64,000 bases of DNA from Coprinus comatus (Eukaryota > Basidiomycota > Agaricomycetes > Agaricales > Agaricaceae). Location: NCBI GenBank assembly GCA_034638255.1, contig JAWPGT010000040.1:1-64000 (forward strand), written 5' to 3'. Within the stretch, counting starts at the first letter, position 1; each line of letters starts with the position of its first letter. Positions 32,435 to 40,480 of this stretch are shown piece by piece. The translations under genes and the position numbers were made by a program. The notes under the pieces are model-generated. The model did no database searches, was not told the DNA's origin, and saw only the letters and a program-made list of their open reading frames with translations.

Positions 32435-33818
32435 CCAAATCCCCAGTTCAATGCTCTACTCTCCTCCCAATACACCCATCACTACTATCACCAATGCCCC
32501 CTCCACCATACTCCCAACCCAAACCTTGGCTCCTACCAATGGTTCCACCACACGCATCCCTCTCCCGTATTCCCCTGACACTCAGCTTGTTCGATTCCGA
32601 CTATCATGCGAAACATACATCGCTGACCTCGAATCCGTTCATCGAAACAACTCTGAACGCCGCACACTCCTTCACACCCTTCGGGAAGACCTATCTGCTT
32701 ACTTTCCTCAAAGAGCTAAGGAACTGTACCTTTGGGACACCTTGGCCCACACTTGTCAAAAACTCCAATCGAATGGTTTTTCACAACCAGAGCATGCTAG
32801 CCTCCACCAGCTTTTCCAGGATCTTGACAGATCCCGAAATTCAAGACCTTCGCTCTTCAGCGTTAGTTTTGGACCACGATATGTTAGCACTAGCAACCTT
32901 GAGACTCGAAGGGACGGAATCCTTTCTAGAGACTCGGAAGCGACTCACACCACTCCTCAGGAACCACTACATGCTCGAACAATGGGCCCGGAACCTGACC
33001 ACTCAGGAAAGCTACTACCTGACCAACCTACTATCCCACCAAACGTTCCCAGCCAATGTCCCCAGACCCCATACATGCCACCAATTAAATCCACACAGCG
33101 TCGGTGCCCTGCATGTAACGGACATAACCACTTCCTACCACATTGCGAAAGTTACTTCTGCAACCACTGTAAGCAAACTGCTCCAGGCCACTATGCCAAG
33201 CATTGCTCCCGCAACAAGTACAAAGGCCTCCCTTCCAACACCATCCCGACCTCCGTTATTGAGGAGCACTACATCCAAAACCCTAAACTCCGCCCTGCCG
33301 ATAAAACGGACAGTAACATTCTACAAGGAGATAGGACACTTTTACAACAGCAACCGACACAACGACCAATCAATCGAGGGACAACGCGTCCTAGCATTCA
33401 TGAACCACCAGAGATACGCCGCTCACGATCGACAGGACCCCGTACCCCGATTCCGACTGGATCTCGCAGTGAAAGACATCATCGATGCCCCCCTCTCTCG
33501 CCAAGCACGCCGCCGCTCACGCCAGAGTACTGGATCAAATCAAGAAGACTTTGGACGAAACTTTGGAGAAGACTACGACCCCGTCGCCGAGGCCAACATC
33601 ACTGGCTCCCCTTGCCGAGACCTCTGAAGTTGAGAATGAGGACATTCCCCTTAAGGAAGGAAGTAATGTTACGAGTCCACCCAAACCACCGGCCCGTACC
33701 ACCACCACCGAGGAAGACTTGTTCGCCATCTTCCCCGAACTCATTCCCAATGACGACACCATGGACGACTCCGCCTGACATACCATTCCCCGGTGACATC
33801 ACGGTGACATCACTATGA
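32424..33818 (+). CDS. Gypsy-B extra ORF 3b with tandem zinc knuckles, function unknown
   Basis: Starts 8 nt before the pol stop codon. Residues about 50-130 form a helical region with the phrase KELYLWDTLAHTCQKL, resembling the LYELWNVLTHIA region of Gypsy-A ORF 3b. Two zinc knuckles follow near 33,105-33,210: CPACNGHNHFLPHC (C-x2-C-x4-H-x4-C) and CNHCKQTAPGHYAKHC, the second with two extra residues. After about 33,300 the frame becomes Arg/Pro-rich and is probably a shadow of the frame that carries the true C-terminus. The frame runs on into the 3' LTR to 33,818. Confidence 0.65.
   Translation: MDSDQIPSSMLYSPPNTPITTITNAPSTILPTQTLAPTNGSTTRIPLPYSPDTQLVRFRLSCETYIADLESVHRNNSERRTLLHTLREDLSAYFPQRAKELYLWDTLAHTCQKLQSNGFSQPEHASLHQLFQDLDRSRNSRPSLFSVSFGPRYVSTSNLETRRDGILSRDSEATHTTPQEPLHARTMGPEPDHSGKLLPDQPTIPPNVPSQCPQTPYMPPIKSTQRRCPACNGHNHFLPHCESYFCNHCKQTAPGHYAKHCSRNKYKGLPSNTIPTSVIEEHYIQNPKLRPADKTDSNILQGDRTLLQQQPTQRPINRGTTRPSIHEPPEIRRSRSTGPRTPIPTGSRSERHHRCPPLSPSTPPLTPEYWIKSRRLWTKLWRRLRPRRRGQHHWLPLPRPLKLRMRTFPLRKEVMLRVHPNHRPVPPPPRKTCSPSSPNSFPMTTPWTTPPDIPFPGDITVTSL
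32494..33778 (+). CDS. Gypsy-B extra ORF 3a, overlapping frame continuing into the 3' LTR, with 2-bp deletion
   Basis: A second frame is open from the ATG at 32,494 to 33,627, inside ORF 3b. The stretch LTDPEIQDLRSSALVLDHDM and what follows looks like genuine helical protein. Near 33,495 it lacks 2 bp compared with the truncated copy at 42,480. Correcting for that, reading passes into the frame ending MDDSA at 33,778, which contains ARVLDQIKKTLDETLEK and an acidic C-terminus. The last 37 codons lie inside the 3' LTR. In the copy at 42.5 kb this frame is continuous and its length differs only by one codon in frame, so this end of the gene is real. Function unknown. Confidence 0.55.
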
Positions 33819-34301
33819 CATCGCTATGACCTAACGTCGAACTAAGTATGAGACTCCACTTATGCTTAGAAGTATACATTTCCCCAGCTCCAGTATTAGT
33901 TATCTGTTTCGTCATTTTACTCCTGTTGACTAATCTTTCATTGTATATGGAGTAAATAGTCCCCGACCCCGATGTCTCACCTACTCCTGTTGACAGTTCT
34001 AGCATTGTGTATGGAGTAGATTATAAAGCGATGACGAGTATTAGGTTATAATTAGTTAGTAGCTATTATTAGGTACATCCCTAGAATAGTATAAATACTC
34101 GATGTATTAGACGATTAAAGCCTCAAGCTTTAATCTCTTCTGTTGTAGCCCTTATACATCTCTGTCTCCATACCTCTCGGTCACTAGGTTGAAAGGCCTT
34201 GAGATTGCAGCAGAGTGTTTATTGATCGCACGTTCCTACACGACTGCACTCTAGCGTTTAAGTTCCAGGAGTGTTCAGCTTAACGGTTCGTGGTCATAAC
34301 A
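33667..34301 (+). repeat. Gypsy-B 3' LTR, 635 bp
   Basis: Same length as the 5' LTR and the same sequence as far as I can read. A constant offset of 7627 bases holds along its whole length. It is preceded by a purine-rich stretch (aaggaaggaagtaa) that could be the polypurine tract. Confidence 0.95.
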
Positions 34302-34453
34302 CATAGCCTACAAATCTACAGTCTGAGTACTGTGGAGGTCGTCCCCTGAAAGTAGTCTCAGTAAGAGTAGACGTTCTCCTCCTACAAGCACCTTGAAGAG
34401 GTCCATCGTAGCATCGTCTATACCGAAACGGAGGTATAGGCAAGAACTTAACA
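34302..34453 (-). repeat. Gypsy-A-type LTR, right part
   Basis: Continuation of 25,833-26,039, beginning with the second CATAG copy and ending cttaaca. The phrase ggaggtcgtcccctgaaagt matches the Gypsy-A LTR. CAAAC follows at 34,454-34,458. Confidence 0.9.
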
Positions 34454-34458
34454 CAAAC

Positions 34459-34660
34459 TCAGATTGGCGATACATTCCTGAAGACCAATCTTTGATAGAG
34501 GCCTGGACCTCATAAAGATGAATTGAGATATATAATATATGTAATAGAATGTGGTATGTACAGCAGTAGCCATGAGAGCAACAAGAGCTGCAGGTATTTT
34601 GGGTTCATCAGGATAGTTGGAAGATTTGAAGATGGATGGGAATCTGGGGGCACCTGATTG
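34459..34660 (-). pseudogene. DUF6532-like protein, upstream part of the split gene
   Basis: The minus strand reads KIPAALVALMATAV, a GTAC...TATGAG intron, then ASIKDWSSGMYRQSEF, and joins the part at 25,565-25,832. Upstream of about 34,660 the homology stops at repeat-rich sequence, so the N-terminal part is missing. The gene is dead because about 8.6 kb of DNA splits it and it lacks its start. Confidence 0.6.
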
Positions 34661-34679
34661 ATTTATATGGTAACAAACA

Positions 34680-35020
34680 GGTACAACTAGTTGTAAAAAT
34701 CAGGTACCACCTGTTGTAAAAATTATATACTACCCACTGATATTGAAGAAATGTTCAACTACCAGTAGTGAGTTGAAAAGTTGTTCAACTATAAGTAGTA
34801 TAATAAAGTTTGGATACCATTGAATATATCAAAATATATTGAGCAATTGTTCAACTACTGGTAGTACGTTGAAGGATTCTTCAACTACTGGTAGTATGTT
34901 GAAGGATTCTACAACTACTAGTAGAGAGTTGAAGGATTGTTCAACTACTGGTAGTACATTGAAGGATTCTACAACTACTGGTAGAGAGTTGAACATTTCT
35001 TCAATTACTGATACTCAATC
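34680..35020. repeat. Minisatellite, about 35-bp units built on an inverted motif
   Basis: Five to six imperfect units around TTCAACTACTGGTAGTA plus GTTGAAGGATT, so that neighbouring arms TTCAAC and GTTGAA can pair. Diverged units extend left to about 34,680. A related palindrome, TTGAAGAATTCTTCAA, lies at the far side of the two-gene cassette near 38,715, suggesting these are subterminal repeats of one element. Confidence 0.7.
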
Positions 35021-35081
35021 TCAGCCTTTAGATAATCAAAAAGAACAGTAATAACAATATATTGAATCAAATACCTATATT

Positions 35082-37209
35082 CTACTTTCTTGTAGGTATT
35101 TCAACACCCCATGCTTCCTTGTACTTCTTACTAATCCTCTCTACAGTACGAATTGCAACTAATTGCTCATGTCTATCATTATCCATATCCAAGGTACCTC
35201 TGAAAAAGCTTTTCCAGTAAATTCCCAGCTTCTTCAAGTTCTGGATGACAAATAATACATTCCGAGGAAGAAGTGGAAGTGGTCCAAAGCCTTCAGATAC
35301 CATGGTTCCATCAACAATTGAAGAAACTCGCCAGTCCTTCCAAAGTAATGCACCTGCAACAGCAGTTTCAGGAGTGCAACCACAAGTAAGAAAACCAGGA
35401 ACCTGGATTTTTGTTTCTCGTTTCCCAACCCCTGCTCTATGGTGGGGTACACCATGAATTTTAACACCAGAAACAGTTCTATCACCATCTACATGTTTCG
35501 TACTCTTATCTTTCATCAAATGATGAATACAGTTAATATTACCAAGATCATTGGTAAGCATTTCAACTGTAAGAGCAAAAGTCGTGCAATATGCTTCTGG
35601 AAGATAAGCCTGGCTGTCCCGGACACGAGTCTTGATTTCCGCTGGAATTTTGAACTTCTTTCCTGTAGCAGCAAGCCACTCATGAAGCATAGCGAGATCA
35701 TCCTCTATATCACTTATGAATCAAAATATTTATCATAGTGTGATAGTAAAGACATACCATGGTATTCATCGAAGTTAGGTTCAACAGATTCTTCATCATC
35801 ATTAAGTTTTCTTTTTTTGCGTCCTTTTCCTATTGTTTTAGGATGTAAGTCTCCAAACTAACAAAATTAATTAAAAATAAATACCTTGACTATTATTACT
35901 TCCACTCGCCCTTTTGTTGCTTGTAGAGACAACTGTTGCATTTACTTAACACATGTATTAGTAGTAAAACTGAGAAACATACCAATCGTGTTTTCTTCAT
36001 CTGTATCAATATCTACCCATTTAAGAGTAGATTTTTCCTTTTTCTTCTCATTTTTCTTGGCTACTGCATTTATCAAGGGAATATCGGATTCATTATCAGA
36101 TTCATCTAAATAAACGTTAGGTTCTATTATCCAAGCCATGTGAGAGATAAATTAAATATATATAAAATTGGCGTCTTACCTTTTATCTTGGTAGAAGTTA
36201 ATAGCGCACTATTGCCTATCATGTTTATAGATTGAACTCCAATACTAACAGGGGGTGGTGTTGTGTTATGAGTCATGACTACCACAGATGATGGAAGATG
36301 AGTAGAAGGGTTGATTGTAGAAGGAGTAGGAGAAGTAGTAGTTGAAGTTGACTGTGGAATAGGAGCTTGCTCAGGAGGAATTGGAACTGAAGATGGTAAA
36401 GCACTTGTAGTGACAGAAGGGACTGTAGTAGTCAATGCCATTATAGTTGTCATCAAAGTTGACTCAGCAATAGTAGTTTGTTCAAGAGAGATTTCTGCAG
36501 AGGAGAGTAGTGTGGTGGTAGTTGATGCCTGTTCCGAAGTGAGAGCATATTCCTGGTGAGGAGAAAGAGGACTAGTAGTTGTTGTTGCTGGTACGAGGTT
36601 GGTAGATTGTCTGGATAAAGTGGGTGGAGAATCAAAAGAACGTTCGGATACTGTTAGTGGACTAGAACTTGAAATGGGCTCAGATGAAGTAGTGGTATTA
36701 TTGATAACTCCTAATTTGTTAAGAAATTAGACAAAAAAAAACAAAGGGGGGAGTGAAAATACCATTATTCTCTAATTCAGCCTCCATATTATTGTCATTG
36801 GTAGTGAGTATTGTATCATTAACAATGGGCATTATATCTGAAGAGGAGGCTTTTTTTTATTAGAAATACGCTCATATAAGGAAAAAAAATCTACCTGTTT
36901 TTCCATCATTTCCATTCTGTTTTCTAAGCTTTGTAATTTGAGTACGAATTGCCTTTAATTTCTTTTTGATATTTAATATTTGTTGATTTTTAGCTTTGAC
37001 GTTTTCTAGAACAGCAAATATATGTCTTCAAGTGTAAATAGATATAATGATAAATAATACATACGACCAGTTTTCTTTCCTTTTACCAGTTTCAGTTTTT
37101 CAAGTTCATCCACCAAAGGGTTAAGAGAGAGATTAGTAGAGTGCTCAAGTTGAACCAAAGTATCAAGGTCCAAGGTGGAGAGAGGTGCATTTAAAGATAA
37201 AGACGACAT
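35082..37209 (-). CDS. Uncharacterised cassette gene next to TET/JBP
   Basis: A multi-exon minus-strand gene starting MSSLSLNAPLSTLDLDTL at 37,209. The first exons give a Leu/Lys-rich coiled-coil-like part (DELEKLKLVKGKKTG, ILNIKKKLKAIRTQITKLRK). A long Ser/Thr/Pro-rich linker (36,720-36,190) follows, then a mixed acidic/basic part (KKNEKKKEKSTLKWVDIDTD) and a basic patch (GKGRKKRKL) that could be a nuclear signal. The last exon, 35,690-35,082, encodes about 200 residues that look like a globular domain (KIPAEIKTRVRDSQAYLPEA near its start, ERISKKYKEAWGVEIPTRK at its end). I do not recognise the domain. The gene lies 130 bp behind the TET/JBP gene on the same strand, so the two probably belong to one mobile unit. 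Confidence 0.6.
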
Positions 37210-37338
37210 AGTAAAAAGGTTGAAAAGAATAGAAATGGGTAGCACAAACAAGAAATGGATGCGTTGGTTTATAAGAAAAAAATAGTGAGGTAAACTACCT
37301 ATAAGGGAAAATGAATTACAAACAAAGCAAACAATGAA

Positions 37339-38703
37339 CTACATGAAAGAAGTAATTATATTACTAATCTTGGACCAACCAGGAAGGTCAATCTGTAACT
37401 GATCAAATTGAACCTTCTTGAAAAAAGATGCGTAACAAATTCTATCCCCTTTATCCCATGAATCCACTACATGCTGTAACAAATTGCCACAGAAATGAAC
37501 CACAGTACCAGGGGGATAATCAAAAGTAGCACCAAGTTCAGGAAACTTGATAGTAGCTTTTTGATATGTACCAATACTAACAACCTGATCAAACCATGCA
37601 TAATTACCGTTCCTATCAATATGAGGTTTTGAAATCTGATTGGAGATTACAGAAACTCCAGTAAAAACAGAAGCCCAATGATTAGCCCATTCCTTCGTAT
37701 TATCAATGTGTTCTAATTTGTTCAAATATTGGTAACCAGAGTAATAAAGGCCAGGGTGGGTAAACCTCAAGATGTCATTCAAAGCCTTGAATGCATTTGA
37801 AGTAGTCCATAACCAAGGTTTTGTAAAAGCACAATGAGTGGTAATAGATCTTGATGCCTTTACCTGTACTTCCATAGAGTACTAGAGATATGTTAGATCA
37901 ATAGATGAGATATAACATTTATAACGAAATTCTTACTCCATGACCTTGAGGAAACCATCCTGGACTGAATGTCAAAGCACCTGTTGGCATAACACCTCCT
38001 TTTTTCCTCATAAAATATTTCGTATCAACCCTCCAAACCTTTCCATCAGATTTAAGTGATTGCTTGAATACAGATCGAGGACCATCCAAAATTTTTGCAC
38101 CATTAAATAGATCATCCTTAACTTAAAGTGTTAGAGATAAGAACAGAAACAGGTATACAAAAACTCACTTGATAGCCTTGAACAAGAACAGAAGGCAAGT
38201 AAACAAGAAGAATGCAACCATTTTTATCAACCACCATTGTTGGATCCTTGAAATGACCAAGCTTAGGATTTGAAAGAATAGTGGAAATCTTCTTGGGTTT
38301 GATAAGTAACGAAATATCAATGTCAAGAACCACTAGTTTATAATAATAAGTGAAAAGAAAAACAAAAGAAGCATTGACTTACCACAATTTTTAATTGCTG
38401 CTGCAAGAGCCCTTGTAGTGTTCCGAAATTGTGCCTGTTCCAATGGTATCTTTCACCTAGCAAGACCAGTAATTTGGGCAAAAGGTGGGCTGTAATCATA
38501 TTCAATTAGTAATGGAATAAGCAAGAACAAAATATAATTAACCAGGAGGGGTTCTTTGACAAGTAAGTAAGCCGAGTCACAATAGCAGAAAGAAAACGTG
38601 TATGGGTAGAGTAGTTCCGATTAGGTATAACTTCTTTTGGGATGTGTTGCCGACCCCGAGTACACTTGCACTTGCGCTTAGTCTTAGAAGGTTGAGTAAC
38701 CAT
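37339..38703 (-). CDS. TET/JBP-family 2-oxoglutarate/Fe(II) dioxygenase, fungal type
   Basis: A multi-exon gene starting MVTQPSKTKRKCKCTRG at 38,703, with a basic Lys/Arg/Cys N-terminus. The catalytic exon, 37,875-37,339, carries the HxD iron motif in PHIDRNGNYAWFDQ, a Gly-rich strand (VSIGTYQKATIKFPELG), PPGTVVHFCGNLLQHVV with the second iron-binding His, and the 2-oxoglutarate-binding Arg in GDRICYASFFKK. These are the features of the fungal TET/JBP dioxygenases, which oxidise 5-methylcytosine in DNA. In mushroom genomes the family is strongly expanded and associated with transposons, notably KDZ elements. All visible catalytic residues are present. Exon edges upstream of 37,875 are inferred from GT-AG signals. 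The adjacent downstream gene is on the same strand. Confidence 0.75.
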
Positions 38704-38939
38704 GGGAGAGAAACTGGGTTGAAGAATTCTTCAACGCATTATATATACCACAATGAAACACAGGGTAAACGGATGCATTAAAATAGATATGCTGATGCTA
38801 TATCATCACCACAATATATAGTGCATTCCAATTGTCTACCTTACCACAATGTTTTAATTTTTAACCAAGATGCCGATCATATGTACAAATTGAATCCAAT
38901 TGTAACGAAATATCTAGGTCCATTCCTGCCATCATCTTG

Positions 38940-40395
38940 GTGTCAATCATAACACAGAGAGCGCCAACTTCTTCATGCCAACAAATCGTGTGGCTGTGAC
39001 CATCGAGAAGGACCAACAGACCACCATCAGCAGGAGGCCTAGAGTGCGACCACCGTTGAGGTAGAGTGTCCATGTAGTCTGGGAAGAACGGGTGCAAGTA
39101 AAAGAATAGCAAACATTCTCATAGATGAGATCAATGCCGAAGACTGTCTTGAGGGCATCACGGGTAGGAATTTGACCCTTATCAAGAACACGCTTATACT
39201 CAGCCCAGCATGCATCAGAGGCCAAGTGAGCTTTGGTGACGGCACCACAGATGACTGCGAGAGTTGTATCGGGACGTTCGGCAGTAAGCTTGTTCCTGAT
39301 GAGAGAATCGAGCCAACCAGCAGTGAACTTGTTATCCTTGAACGTTTCCAACTCGAGAAGCTTGATAAGGTACTCGATAGTAATGCTCAGCTCCTTGAGA
39401 GCAACAATCATGTTCTTGCAGGACTTGCTACAGTCTTCACCATAAGCAAAGATGTGACCGAACTGCGAGTCAGCAAACTGGTGCAGACCACTGGCAGTAC
39501 TGACTGAGAACCCCAGACATTGGTGCTTGAACGGAAATTGAATTCTTGAAGTGAACCTGAGGATATCTTGAAGCCAGTATCAGGATTCTCAGTAGTGATA
39601 CGAACAGCATTGACATGACCCTTGGGCTTGAGCTTGTGGAGTAGTTGATTGGTTTCAGGCTTGGCCATGTCAAAGTCAATTTCTGAGGTTCCAGTTGGTG
39701 CGACACCATAGAGGACATGAATGTCACGGATTCTGTGAAGTGGGATACCCATGGCAACTTGGAGCTGTGCAGCTGGCAAGTTAACACCAGTGACCGTTTC
39801 GGCAGTAGGATGTTCTACTTGAAGACGAGGGTTGAGCTCAAGGAAATAGAAATAATCTTGTGCATGGCTGTAGAGGTCTATAAACCAAAAATCAGCACAT
39901 TCCCATCTTGCACGATTGTAAAATTCCAAACATACACTCAACGGTACCAGCACTAACATAACTGACCAGCTTGGAAAGATGAACTGTAGCCCGTTCCATC
40001 TGTTCAAATGTCTCCTCCTTTGCAATAGTGGCGGGAGCTTCTTCAATAATATTCTGATAACGATGTTGGACGGAACAGTCACGATCAAACGGTGAAATGG
40101 CATCGCCATACTGATCGGCAAGAAGCTGAGCTTCCAAGCGATGAGCTTGTCCGGTGAGTTTCATGATAAATATTGGTGAACCTACCATGGGTTAGGATAG
40201 CTGCTATTCAGTTGATAGCTGTGTACGCACCTAGGATCTCTCCCTGAACCGCATGGAATGCGTTCTTGAATTGGTCGGGTTGGCCAACCATACGGATACC
40301 CTTTCCTCCTCCACCTTCACCAGCCTTGACCATGACTGGCCATCCAATCTGTTCTGCGCGATTTAGACCATCCTCAACGGTGGTAGTTGAAGTCA
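38940..40395 (-). pseudogene. Acetyl-CoA carboxylase fragment (biotin carboxylase region)
   Basis: The minus strand reads through the ATP-grasp and later parts of the biotin carboxylase domain: [97 protein letters not shown], and the segment after the domain, LLVLLDGHSHTICWHEEVGA. Introns (GTGCGT...GGTAG near 40,220-40,185; GTATGT...TATAG near 39,935-39,880) are still present, so this is a DNA-level capture. The biotin carrier and carboxyltransferase parts and the N-terminus are absent, and there are small frame breaks near 39,500-39,400. Conserved residues are altered (RDCSVQHR where the family has RDCSxQRR). It is non-functional. Confidence 0.88.
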
Positions 40396-40480
40396 GGGTC
40401 GACTGTGCTCATTCAGGTTTGTGAGGGCTGGACCAGCGTTCTGTGTCTCGGTTATCGGCATTGTCCACTACCAGCCCAGA

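Larger units (their letters stand above)
26040..34301 (+). mobile_element. Gypsy-B: Ty3/Gypsy chromovirus LTR retrotransposon
   Basis: 8.26 kb with two 635-bp LTRs in which I see no difference, flanked by CATAG (26,035-26,039 and 34,302-34,306). Order: LTR, ATG-free leader with three tandem 35-bp units, gag, pol with chromodomain, extra 3' ORFs with zinc knuckles, LTR. It is inserted into a Gypsy-A-type solo LTR. Despite identical LTRs the internal frames are broken in about four places (near 28,490, 29,500, 30,255 and 33,495). A truncated relative lies at 42,479-43,654. Confidence 0.95.

Noticed and set aside
33535..33802. Minus-strand frames in the Gypsy-B end and LTR
   Set aside because: They are shadows of the acidic ORF 3a end and recur wherever the LTR does.
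36311..36559. Plus-strand valine-rich frame
   Set aside because: It is the antisense of the Ser/Thr-rich linker of the cassette gene.
34660..38900. Terminal inverted repeats for the TET/JBP cassette
   Set aside because: I compared the flanks and found only short TTGAA-type palindromes, not a convincing inverted pair or target duplication.
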